DNA of 6,734 nt from an uncultured bacterium (GTDB taxonomy: Bacteria; Actinomycetota; Coriobacteriia; Coriobacteriales; Coriobacteriaceae), in contig CAJMSL010000108.1 in NCBI GenBank assembly GCA_905216045.1, positions 1-6,734 on the forward strand. Reading direction: 5' to 3'. The notes under the pieces are model-generated. The model saw only the letters and a program-made list of their open reading frames with translations, was not told the origin of the DNA and ran no database searches. A program made the translations under genes and the position numbers. Shown here piece after piece: positions 1 to 6,264 of the stretch (position 1 is the stretch's first letter; the number at the start of each line of letters is the position of its first letter).

Positions 1-444
1 CACGATAAAGCGCGTGAACTGCGTGGCTCCGGCCTCGCCGACATTTTGGCCCGCTTTGGTCAGGCGGTAGATCTGGGCGGGAGTCGAGCCCATCATCATA
101 GGCGTCAAGTTGCCAAAGAAGATGCCACTCGCCTCGACCGAAATGAGGTCGCGAATACCGACGGGCGAATATGGGTCGAGCCAGACGGCGATCGCATAGG
201 CCACAATGCCAAAGAACAGATACATGAACATGCAAAGACACGCGACAACGAGCCATGGCGCCTGGACGCTTGACATAGCGGCCCAGAACTGCCCCATCTG
301 CCCGGTTACCACCAGATAGACGATATAACCCACCAGCACGACGCCGATAAAGATGGCGCCACGGCGTGCGCTCTTATTGTCATCTCCGCCCGAGGCCTCA
401 ACCTCGACCTGGGGCTTAGACGTATGCTGAGAGGACTCCGTCAT
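1..444 (-). CDS. Partial membrane protein, LPG-synthase TM / YbhN (UPF0104) flippase-like family
   Basis: This is the N-terminal 148 codons of a gene that runs off the left edge of the window. The ATG at 444-442 follows an AGAAGGAG Shine-Dalgarno site (449-456). Residues 1-27 are polar and probably cytoplasmic. Hydrophobic segments follow at about 28-47 and 62-87. After them comes a stretch containing EASGIFFGNLTPMMMGSTPA and then QIYRL. The 'G-x-x-x-P-x-x-x-G-x-x-P-x-Q-x-Y' spacing resembles the integral-membrane domain shared by MprF-type lysylphosphatidylglycerol synthases and YbhN/UPF0104 proteins. Members of this family act on, or are suspected to move, lipids or lipid-linked molecules in the cytoplasmic membrane. 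The exact substrate cannot be told from this fragment, and the C-terminus, which would show any aminoacyl-transferase domain, is missing. The family call is from motif memory. Confidence 0.75.
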   Translation of the reverse strand, partial: MTESSQHTSKPQVEVEASGGDDNKSARRGAIFIGVVLVGYIVYLVVTGQMGQFWAAMSSVQAPWLVVACLCMFMYLFFGIVAYAIAVWLDPYSPVGIRDLISVEASGIFFGNLTPMMMGSTPAQIYRLTKAGQNVGEAGATQFTRFIV

Positions 445-465
445 GAGACTCCTTCTAACAGTCAA

Positions 466-505
466 AATATCTTGGATATTGTACCCGTAAGGGCCATAGG
501 CAGAA
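466..505 (-). promoter_or_regulatory. Probable promoter of the flippase-like gene, with an inverted repeat at the start site
   Basis: On the minus strand a good -10 box, TACAAT, lies at 478-483. A weak -35 (TTCTGC) lies at 500-505 with a 16-nt spacer. The predicted start near 471 leaves a leader of about 27 nt before the SD and ATG. A perfect dyad, AATATC-TTG-GATATT (466-480), overlaps the end of the -10 box and the predicted start. That position would suit a repressor operator. The -10 is convincing; the -35 and the regulatory reading are inference. Confidence 0.4.
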
Positions 506-550
506 CGCAAAGCTCTGGTTCAAACGGGAATTGCAGACGGTTGTTTGAAA

Positions 551-583
551 ATAAAAAACCCGGCCTTCTATGGGAAGACCGGG
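551..583 (-). terminator. Rho-independent terminator after tRNA-Glu
   Basis: Read on the minus strand, a 10-bp stem (574-583 with 559-568, one G-U pair, GC-rich base) encloses a 5-nt loop and is followed directly by six Ts (558-553). It sits 12 nt beyond the encoded CCA end of the tRNA. It should therefore end the tRNA transcript and separate it from the membrane-protein gene downstream. Confidence 0.9.
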
Positions 584-594
584 TATGAGATGCA

Positions 595-671
595 TGGTAG
601 CCCGTACCAGATTCGAACTGGTGATCTCCGCCTTGAGAGGGCGGCGTCCTAAACCGCTAGACGAACGGGCC
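595..671 (-). tRNA. tRNA-Glu, anticodon CTC, CCA end encoded
   Basis: The minus strand folds into a complete cloverleaf. The 7-bp acceptor stem is GGCCCGT with ACGGGCT, closed by a G1-U72 wobble. The D-arm contains GTCTAGCGGTTTAGGAC. The 5-bp anticodon stem CCGCC/GGCGG holds loop CTCTCAA, so the anticodon is CTC, reading GAG. The T-arm is ACCAG/CTGGT with loop TTCGAAT. The discriminator is A, followed by a genomically encoded CCA (597-595). The TTCGTCTAG start and the CCGCC anticodon stem are typical of bacterial tRNA-Glu. The gene has its own promoter and terminator, so it appears to be a single-gene unit. Confidence 0.96.
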
Positions 672-705
672 ACATGACATCTGCACTGCCGTGCTGCGAG
701 AAAAT

Positions 706-734
706 ATATTACGGGACAAAAAACGTCAGCGCAA
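706..734 (-). promoter_or_regulatory. Probable sigma-70-type promoter of tRNA-Glu
   Basis: On the minus strand, TTGCGC (729-734) and TAATAT (706-711) are separated by exactly 17 nt. Transcription would start near 699, about 28 nt before the tRNA 5' end, leaving a short 5' leader for RNase P. The spacing and position fit well. The -35 matches the consensus in four of six positions. Confidence 0.6.
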
Positions 735-741
735 GAAGAAA

Positions 742-768
742 TTCCAAATTGCCGAAAAATTGTCGGCA
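742..768 (-). terminator. Possible weak terminator after cca
   Basis: A 6-bp stem TGCCGA/TCGGCA (768-763 with 755-750) with a T-rich loop lies about 30 nt beyond the cca stop codon. It is followed by the broken T tract AATTTGGAATTT. The stem is short and the T tract interrupted, so termination would be partial at best. Some cca transcripts may read into tRNA-Glu. Confidence 0.3.
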
Positions 769-798
769 GGTTATGGAACACGCAGGTAAACTGAGTAG

Positions 799-2193
799 CT
801 AATTCAAGTTGAGATGGACCAAAAGAGCTTCGCGCTCGTTGGGAATGTTGTCTTCGATCACGGCGTCGAGGGCGGAGTTGAGAAGCTGACCCAGTTCCGG
901 CCCGGGCTTGACTCCGGCACGGATCAGGTCGCCGCCGTTGATGGCGAGCATCTTGAGCGTATAGGGCTCCCCTGCCCCCAACAGATTATGGGCGAGTGCA
1001 CGCATCTCCTCGATCGTCTCGACGTAATAGAAGCACGACGGGGCCTTGCCAAGTGTGTCGGCACGCTTAAGGTCCATGAGCTCGTCAATCAGGCGGGCCG
1101 TGTCGACGCCCTCACCCGAAAGCGCGCGCATCATATTGAGCAGGCAGAAGCGCTCGGGGCGCAGCGGCTTGTCATGGTATTTGATAAGCAGGCACACATC
1201 GCGCACCAGGTCGTGCGAAAGCGCCAGGCGATCCATAATGACGCGCGCTTTCTTGGCGCCGAGCTCGGGATGACCGTAGAAGTGTCCGCTGCCGGCGTGA
1301 TCGACCGTAAAGCACTCGGGCTTGGAGACATCGTGCAAAAACGCCGCCCACATAAGGCTCGACGATGGCGCGACGCCGTCGCACAGCGCCAGCTCCCCTG
1401 CCACCGTCAGCACACGGGCGATATGCTCGTAGACGTTAAACGCATGATAGACACTTCGCTGATCAAACCCGCGACCCGCTGCCAACTCGGGCACAGCGGC
1501 GCAGATGAGCTCGGGGTAGCGCAGCATCGCGTCTCCCCCGTGACCGGTCGAAAGAATGCCCTCGAGCTCAATACCCACACGCTCGCGCGCTACGGCATCG
1601 AGCAGCGGCGCGCACTCGGCAAGCGCACGCTTGGTCTCGGGCTCAATCATAAAGTCCAGGCGGCAGGCAAAGCGCACCGCGCGCAGCATGCGCAGGGCGT
1701 CCTCGTTAAAGCGACGCCTGGGATCGCCGACAGCGCGAATCAGCTTGCGCTCCAAGTCACCCTGGCCGTCGTAGCGGTCGACAAGCCCGCGCTCGGGATG
1801 CCAGGCCATGGCGTTGACGGTAAAGTCGCGGCGCGCCAGATCATCCTCGAGCGAGGCGGCACGCTCGACACTCTGAGGATGGCGCCCATCGGTGTAAAAG
1901 CCATCCAGACGGTACGTTGTGACCTCAATACGCTCGCCATCGGAAATAGCCGTGATTCCGCCAAATTTAATGCCCGACTCCACGACCGCGATACCAGCGG
2001 CCTCGAGCGCCGATTTAGACTCCTGCCACAGGCCGCTACAGCACATATCAACATCGTGGCTGGGGCACCCCATCAGGGCGTCGCGCACCCAACCGCCCAC
2101 GTACCAAGCCTCAAGACCAGCCGCCTCAAGCGCGCGCAGGACGCGCAGGGACGCATCGGACGGTTGAGTACCGTTGAGCGAAACATTGCACAT
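799..2193 (-). CDS. cca: CCA tRNA nucleotidyltransferase with HD domain
   Basis: A 464-residue class II nucleotidyltransferase that adds or repairs the 3' CCA end of tRNAs, using CTP and ATP without a nucleic-acid template. The catalytic head shows GGWVRD (33-38) and the metal-binding pair D47/D49. It also has the IEVTTYR strand with E90, the RRDFTVNAMA motif (121-130) and EDALRMLRAVRFA (164-176), whose E-D and R residues select the incoming base. The poly(A)-polymerase-like RNA-binding region follows. An HD phosphohydrolase-type domain comes next (YHAFNVYEH at 249-257, H287-D288, then a GHPELGA segment). The ATG at 2193 has an AGGAGG Shine-Dalgarno (2202-2207) 8 nt upstream. The neighbouring tRNA-Glu already encodes CCA, so for that tRNA the enzyme would act in end repair. 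The gene is intact and of usual length. Confidence 0.95.
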   Translation of the reverse strand: MCNVSLNGTQPSDASLRVLRALEAAGLEAWYVGGWVRDALMGCPSHDVDMCCSGLWQESKSALEAAGIAVVESGIKFGGITAISDGERIEVTTYRLDGFYTDGRHPQSVERAASLEDDLARRDFTVNAMAWHPERGLVDRYDGQGDLERKLIRAVGDPRRRFNEDALRMLRAVRFACRLDFMIEPETKRALAECAPLLDAVARERVGIELEGILSTGHGGDAMLRYPELICAAVPELAAGRGFDQRSVYHAFNVYEHIARVLTVAGELALCDGVAPSSSLMWAAFLHDVSKPECFTVDHAGSGHFYGHPELGAKKARVIMDRLALSHDLVRDVCLLIKYHDKPLRPERFCLLNMMRALSGEGVDTARLIDELMDLKRADTLGKAPSCFYYVETIEEMRALAHNLLGAGEPYTLKMLAINGGDLIRAGVKPGPELGQLLNSALDAVIEDNIPNEREALLVHLNLN

Positions 2194-2244
2194 GCCTATG
2201 GCCTCCTGCGACTATCAAATTGGCTATCGATTGCGTCTGCAAGA

Positions 2245-2253
2245 AGTCTAGCA
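2245..2253 (-). promoter_or_regulatory. cca: Candidate extended -10 promoter of cca
   Basis: On the minus strand, TGC directly precedes TAGACT, giving an extended -10 (TGn plus a hexamer matching TATAAT at four positions). No good -35 lies 17 nt upstream. The site falls between the preceding terminator and the cca SD and would give a leader of about 45 nt. A promoter is expected here because a strong terminator ends the upstream gene, but this exact assignment is tentative. Confidence 0.3.
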
Positions 2254-2285
2254 AGAAACAGCCTCCACTGCACACGCAAGTCCGA

Positions 2286-2324
2286 TAAACAAAAACGCAT
2301 CCGTCCTAGTCTAAGACGGATGCG
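2286..2324 (-). terminator. Strong intrinsic terminator after the intact fruK-like gene
   Basis: Minus-strand reading gives a perfect 10-bp stem (2324-2315 with 2305-2296, CGCATCCGTC/GACGGATGCG). The loop is 9 nt, and the stem is followed by TTTTTGTTTAT. The plus-strand flank lacks a T tract, so it works in one direction. It lies 33 nt after the stop codon of the kinase gene and separates it from cca. Confidence 0.93.
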
Positions 2325-2357
2325 AAATAATCAAACTATTCAGACAAGGTGCCGGAA

Positions 2358-3290
2358 CTAGCAGACCTGGCGAACCTCGATGTGCTTCTTATATTCGTCC
2401 ACCTTGGCAAAATCACCCAGACCGGGGCACTCGACCACGTTGGCGCCAGTGGCCATCGAAAGGCGCAGGGCGTCCTCGACGCGCTCGGGGGCGTCGTGCC
2501 ACACGGACAGGAAGGCAGCGAGCGAGGAATCGCCGGCGCACACCGTCGACAGCAGCTTGACGTCGAAGGTGCGGTTGGCAAACCAGATATGCTCGCCGTT
2601 GGAGAAGTACGCACCGGCGCCACCCAGGGTCAACAGCACATTCTTGGCGCCCTTGGCGTGCAGCTCGGCCATAGCGCCCTTGACAGACTCATCGTCGCCA
2701 CCGCTCACCTTAATGCCAAAGATGTCGAGCAGCTCATCGTCATTGGGCTTGATCAGCAGCGGCTCCATGGCTATGAGGTCTGCCAGCTGATGGCTCGAGA
2801 TGTCGAGGACGAACTCGGCCCCCTTGGCCTTGACGCGGCGCAGGACCTCGGCCAGGAAGCCCTCGGAAGTGTTGGGAGGCAGCGAGCCGCTGATGACCAG
2901 GCAGGTCATGTCATCGAGCGAATCGATGAGCTCAAACATCTCCTGCTCGTTGGCCTCGTTGATGGCGGCACCGGCATTGACCATGTTGTACTCGGTGTCG
3001 GGGCCGGCATTGAGGAACACGTTGACGCGCGTGATGCCGTCGGTCCACACGGGCTTGACGGGCACGCCCAGGGCCTCGGCGCCCTTGACGATGAACTCGC
3101 CCGAGAAGCCAGCGACGAAGCCCAGGACCGTGGGGTCGACACCGTAGTGGTCAAGCGTAAACGAGACGTTGAGGCCCTTGCCGTTGGGCGTATAGACGGC
3201 GTTGCGAGTACGCGTGACGGTGTTGGCAGCAAGGCCGTCGCAGGCGATGTTGTAGTCAATGGCGGGATTTGCAGTGAGCGTGTAAATCAT
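2358..3290 (-). CDS. fruK: 1-phosphofructokinase-like PfkB family kinase (intact copy)
   Basis: A 310-residue PfkB (ribokinase-fold) kinase, expected to convert fructose 1-phosphate and ATP to fructose 1,6-bisphosphate in the cytoplasm. The start MIYTLTANPAID is the hallmark N-terminus of FruK/LacC-type hexose-phosphate kinases. TPNGKGLNVS (34-43) is the substrate-binding signature, though the usual GGKG reads NGKG. VWTDGITRVN (81-90) and ISGSLPPN (133-140) follow. The nucleotide site includes LLTLGGAGAY, and CAGDSSLAAF carries the catalytic Asp254. The ATG at 3290 is chosen because it begins the conserved N-terminus and has AAAGGA (3297-3302) 6 nt upstream. A GTG at 3305 would add five unconserved residues and overlap that SD. 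The gene is separated from the broken paralogue upstream by a terminator. Tagatose-6-phosphate kinase or another PfkB specificity cannot be excluded. Confidence 0.85.
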   Translation of the reverse strand: MIYTLTANPAIDYNIACDGLAANTVTRTRNAVYTPNGKGLNVSFTLDHYGVDPTVLGFVAGFSGEFIVKGAEALGVPVKPVWTDGITRVNVFLNAGPDTEYNMVNAGAAINEANEQEMFELIDSLDDMTCLVISGSLPPNTSEGFLAEVLRRVKAKGAEFVLDISSHQLADLIAMEPLLIKPNDDELLDIFGIKVSGGDDESVKGAMAELHAKGAKNVLLTLGGAGAYFSNGEHIWFANRTFDVKLLSTVCAGDSSLAAFLSVWHDAPERVEDALRLSMATGANVVECPGLGDFAKVDEYKKHIEVRQVC

Positions 3291-3324
3291 GAATGTTCCT
3301 TTCACGAAGCAACGTGTTAATGAA

Positions 3325-3330
3325 AGTATA
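3325..3330 (-). promoter_or_regulatory. fruK: Likely -10 box of the intact fruK-like gene
   Basis: TATACT on the minus strand matches the -10 consensus in five of six positions, with a start near 3318 and a leader of about 28 nt. The 17-nt upstream position carries no recognisable -35. A TTGTCC lies too far away, with a 23-nt gap. Such an arrangement often needs an activator, but no operator can be identified here. The remainder of the 3306-3414 gap shows nothing else I can support. Confidence 0.45.
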
Positions 3331-3414
3331 TTCCACGCATTGGTAAAAGGCTAGGACAACTCGGTGAACGGTGTGGAAGCGATGAAGTACGGCGGGACAC
3401 CTCTCCCCCGTGGC

Positions 3415-3450
3415 GGAACAAAAAGGCGCCCCAGCCGAAACCGGGGCGCC
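3415..3450 (-). terminator. Strong intrinsic terminator after the broken fruK-like copy
   Basis: On the minus strand, GGCGCCCC (3450-3443) pairs perfectly with GGGGCGCC (3432-3425) around a 10-nt loop. It is followed by TTTTTGTT. It lies 28 nt beyond the restored-frame stop codon and should end the ptsH-ptsI-fruK' transcript. Confidence 0.93.
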
Positions 3451-3478
3451 GCATGCGCACGAATATTTCGCGTTTCGA

Positions 3479-4353
3479 TTACTGACGATCGAGCTTGCGG
3501 ACAGCAACGCGCTTGCTGTACTCGTCGACGTGACCGAAGTCGCCGATGCCGACGGACTCGGCAACGTTGGCGCCGGTGGCCATAGCGAGCTTCATGGCCT
3601 CCTCGACGTTGTCGCGATCCCTGTACCACTTGTGCAGGAACGCAGCGAGGGTGCAGTCGCCGGCGCAGATGGAAGAAACCAGCTTGATGTTGAACCACGG
3701 GTGAGCAGCACGTTCTGAACGCCAGCGTCGTGAGCCATCTTCATAGCAACGCGAACCTCGTCGTCGGTGTCGACCGGCACGCCGAAGATGGCCTTCATCT
3801 CGTGATGGTTCGGCTTGATGAGCAGCGGCTTCTTGTGAGCGAGCTCCTTGAGCTTGTCGGAGGACAGATCCAGGACGACGTCGGCGCCACGAGCCTGAGC
3901 GTGCTCCATGACCTGAGCCAGGAAGTCGGGCGTAGCTTTGGGAGGCACGGAGCCGGAGACAATCAGGCACTCAAGATCGCCCGCGGTGTCCAGGATGTTG
4001 TAGAGCTCCTCCTGGTGCTGCGGCGTGATCGGAGCGCCGGGGTTCAGGATGCCGTACTCGTGCTGGCCATCGTTGACGTAGGTGTTGATGCGCGTGATAC
4101 CGTCGGTCCAGACCGGGCGGCACAGGCAACCCAGGTTCATGACCTCCTCGACGATAAACTTGCCCGTGAAGCCGGCGAAGAAGCCGAGCGCGACGGTGTC
4201 GACGCCCATCTTCTTAAAGGCGAAGGACACGTCGAGGCCCTTGCCGTTAGCCGTGTAGCTGGCCGAGCCGGTGCGGACGTTCTCGTCGGGCTCGAGCGGA
4301 GAGCTCGAAACCGTCATGTCGACAGCCGGGTTAGCGGTTAGCGTGTAGAACAT
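3479..4353 (-). pseudogene. fruK: fruK-like PfkB kinase gene broken by internal deletion and frameshift
   Basis: The ATG at 4353 (SD AGGGGG, 4362-4367) opens a frame starting MFYTLTANPAVDM. It contains TANGKGLDVS, VWTDGITRIN and VSGSVPPK, and aligns with the intact kinase downstream up to QNVLLT. There the frame changes. It continues as about 35 unrelated residues to a stop, giving a 253-residue product, while the kinase C-terminus continues in another frame (AHPWFNIKLVSSICAGDC onward to RKLDRQ, stop at 3479-3481). Compared with the paralogue, about 55 bp are missing at the joint (3699-3706). The loss covers the glycine-rich nucleotide-binding loop that follows LLT. The truncated product also lacks the catalytic Asp of the AGD motif, so it should be inactive. 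Ribosomal frameshifting would not restore the lost segment. Flanking sequence is well conserved, so the event is recent or an assembly or sequencing error. The gene lies 74 nt downstream of ptsI. Confidence 0.85.
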
Positions 4354-4380
4354 TTACAGTACCCCCTGTATATGTGAGGG

Positions 4381-4410
4381 CCGCGTGGCCGGCCCATTCC
4401 AACCACGCGG
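4381..4410 (-). other. GC-rich hairpin between ptsI and the broken fruK-like gene
   Basis: An 8-bp perfect stem, CCGCGTGG/CCACGCGG (4410-4403 with 4388-4381), encloses a 14-nt loop in the 74-nt intergenic gap. No T tract follows on the minus strand (CCCTCACAT instead), so it is not a standard terminator. Such hairpins can mark mRNA processing sites or protect an upstream mRNA 3' end. That role is inference. Confidence 0.5.
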
Positions 4411-4427
4411 GTACCTCTGATACCAAA

Positions 4428-6137
4428 TTAGCGAGCTGCGGACTCGAGCAGTGCCTTGACCTCGGCGGCGGTGTTGCAGGCGAGCGCCTTCTCGGCGAGC
4501 TCGTCGCACTCGGCCTTGGTCCACTGGCTGATGGTCTTGCGGGCGCGCAGGATCGACGGAGCGCTCATCGAGAACTCCTCCAGGCCCCAGCTGATCAGCA
4601 GCGGCTCGAGCAGCGGATCGGCAGCGGCCTCGCCGCACATACCGACCATGATGCCGGCCTTCACGCCGCTCTCGATGATGTTCTTAAGCGAGCGGAGCAC
4701 GGCGGGATAGTACACCTGGTACAGGTTGGAGATGGTGTCGTTGCCACGGTCGGCGCACATGGTGTAGCCGATCAGGTCGTTGGTGCCGATGGAGAAGAAG
4801 TCGGCGACCTCGGCCAGACGGTCTGCGAGCAGCGAAGCGGCGGGCGTCTCGACCATGATGCCGACCTCGATGTTCTCGTTAAACTTGCGACCCTCTTCGG
4901 TCAGCTCGGCCTTGCACTGCTCGACGAGCTCCTTGACAGCCAAGACCTCCTCGACGCAGGTGACGAGCGGGATCATGATCTTGACGTCACCGAAGGCGCT
5001 AGCGCGCAGCAGAGCGCGGAGCTGGACCTTGTACTGGTCGGGATTGGCCAGGCAGTAACGCACGGCACGGAAGCCCATGAAGGGGTTGTCTTCCTTGACC
5101 ATGTGCAGATACGGAATCTCCTTGTCGCCACCCACATCGAGCGTGCGGATGATGACCGGAGCACCCTTGAGCGCGCTGGCGACCTTACGGTAGGCGTTGA
5201 ACTGCTCCTCCTCGGAAGGAAGCTCAGCAGAGTCCATGAACAGGAACTCGGAGCGGAACAGACCGATGGCCTCGGCGTCGTGATCGAGCGCGTTGGGCAC
5301 GTCATCGGGGTTACCGATGTTGCAGGCGATGATCTTCTTGATGCCATCGGCAGTCACGGACGGCTTGCCACGGAAGGCCTCGAGGGCTGCCTTCTCGGCA
5401 GCGAAGGCCTCGGCCTTGGCGGTGTAGGCAGCGAGCGTCTCCTCGTCGGGATCGGCCTCAACGATACCCTTGCCACCGTCGACGACAACAGTCATACCGT
5501 TGCGCAGAGCGGTGCAGCTGTTGGAAACCGAAAGGACAGCCGGGATCTCGAGGGCGCGCGCAATGATCGCGGAGTGCGACGTGCGGCCACCGGTCTCGGT
5601 GACGATACCGGCAACGTGGGCCTTATCGATCGTGGCGGTCATGGACGGCGTGAGGTCGTGCACGACAACGACAGTGTTCTCGGGCAGGACGGAGAGGTCG
5701 ACGACCTCCTTGCCCAGCAGCTCAGCCAGAATACCGGTGCGGATGTCGGCGATGTCGGCCGCACGCAGACGGAACATCTCGTCGTCCATGGACAGGAACA
5801 TGTTCTCGAACATGGTCGAGGTGTCCATGAGCGCCTGCTCGGCGCAGGTACCGCCGTCAATGGCGGCGTTGATGGCGTCGGTCATCCCCGGGTCCTGAGC
5901 CAGGACAATGTGTCCGCTCATGATCTCGGCCTCGGCCTCGCCCACCGTCTCCTTCATGTGGTCGGCCTGAGCCTGGGTCTTCTCGCAGAAGACCGAAAGA
6001 GCGGACTGATAGCGCTCCTTCTCTGCTGCCGAATCAGCAACCTCGTGCGGCTCAAACGTCAAGTCGGGATCGACGGCGACCATGACGGTGCCGATACCGA
6101 TGCCCTCGGAAGCGTTGACTCCCTGATACATTCCCAT
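4428..6137 (-). CDS. ptsI: PTS enzyme I (phosphoenolpyruvate-protein phosphotransferase)
   Basis: A 569-residue cytoplasmic enzyme that autophosphorylates from phosphoenolpyruvate and passes the phosphate to HPr, the first step of all PTS sugar uptake. The N-terminal MYQGVNASEGIGIG fits the EI family start. The HPr-binding helical domain occupies about 30-140. The phospho-His lies in GGRTSHSAIIAR (His188). The C-terminal barrel carries GLFRSEFLFMD, FFSIGTNDLIGYTMCADRGN (PEP/Mg site) and VGMCGEAAADP with catalytic Cys501. His188 and Cys501 are each one off the E. coli positions. Length matches the family. Two ATGs compete: 6137 (GGAG 6 nt upstream) and 6131 (GAGG upstream). A more distal ATG-frame extension lacks conservation. 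In the second signature the usual Gln after DL-x is Gly457. The gene is 127 nt after ptsH, with a hairpin between. Confidence 0.97.
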   Translation of the reverse strand: MGMYQGVNASEGIGIGTVMVAVDPDLTFEPHEVADSAAEKERYQSALSVFCEKTQAQADHMKETVGEAEAEIMSGHIVLAQDPGMTDAINAAIDGGTCAEQALMDTSTMFENMFLSMDDEMFRLRAADIADIRTGILAELLGKEVVDLSVLPENTVVVVHDLTPSMTATIDKAHVAGIVTETGGRTSHSAIIARALEIPAVLSVSNSCTALRNGMTVVVDGGKGIVEADPDEETLAAYTAKAEAFAAEKAALEAFRGKPSVTADGIKKIIACNIGNPDDVPNALDHDAEAIGLFRSEFLFMDSAELPSEEEQFNAYRKVASALKGAPVIIRTLDVGGDKEIPYLHMVKEDNPFMGFRAVRYCLANPDQYKVQLRALLRASAFGDVKIMIPLVTCVEEVLAVKELVEQCKAELTEEGRKFNENIEVGIMVETPAASLLADRLAEVADFFSIGTNDLIGYTMCADRGNDTISNLYQVYYPAVLRSLKNIIESGVKAGIMVGMCGEAAADPLLEPLLISWGLEEFSMSAPSILRARKTISQWTKAECDELAEKALACNTAAEVKALLESAAR

Positions 6138-6183
6138 TCCTCTCTCCGTGTCATGTGATAAAGCGTTTTGCCATATCCATGAC

Positions 6184-6219
6184 AAAAGAGCGCAGCTACC
6201 TTACAACAGGTCACTGCGC
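6184..6219 (-). terminator. Terminator-like hairpin between ptsH and ptsI (likely leaky)
   Basis: Minus-strand reading shows a 12-position stem (6219-6208 with 6201-6190) with one G-U pair and one G-A mismatch. It has a 6-nt loop and is followed by TCTTTTGTC. The T tract is short and interrupted, so termination should be partial. It would allow ptsH mRNA to outnumber ptsI mRNA. A TTGTCA at the end of this element could begin a separate ptsI promoter, but the -10 partner 17 nt on (TTTATC) is poor. Confidence 0.65.
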
Positions 6220-6264
6220 CCCCAAATATGAACTTAGTTGTTCAACATGCGACCCGTTTGAGTT

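Noticed and set aside
46..273. Plus-strand open frame of 75 codons
   Set aside because: It lies opposite the membrane-protein gene, which has a good SD and hydrophobic segments. The plus-strand frame is charged, unconserved sequence.
455..781. Minus-strand open frame of 108 codons
   Set aside because: It runs through the tRNA-Glu gene, its promoter and its terminator. The translation carries the tRNA bases and is not a protein gene.
814..2361. Plus-strand open frame of 515 codons opposite cca
   Set aside because: The opposite strand encodes an unmistakable CCA-adding enzyme with all motifs. This frame also runs through the intergenic gap and the terminator hairpin, and has no family motif.
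2349..3320. Plus-strand open frame of 323 codons opposite the intact fruK-like gene
   Set aside because: It is an antisense shadow of a real PfkB kinase, with no SD and no conserved motif.
3699..3706. Programmed ribosomal frameshift in the broken fruK copy
   Set aside because: No slippery heptamer is seen. A shift alone would still leave out the missing nucleotide-binding loop, so a functional product is not expected.
3479..3970. A separate 163-codon gene starting at 3970
   Set aside because: Only its second half matches a kinase; the first half is out-of-frame sequence of the broken fruK copy. It is the 3' part of the pseudogene and not an independent gene.
4374..6158. Plus-strand open frame of 594 codons opposite ptsI
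   Set aside because: It mirrors enzyme I codon by codon, with Leu/Val/Gly/Asp-rich low-information sequence, no recognised motif, and no evident ribosome site. GC-rich genes with strong codon bias commonly create such antisense frames.
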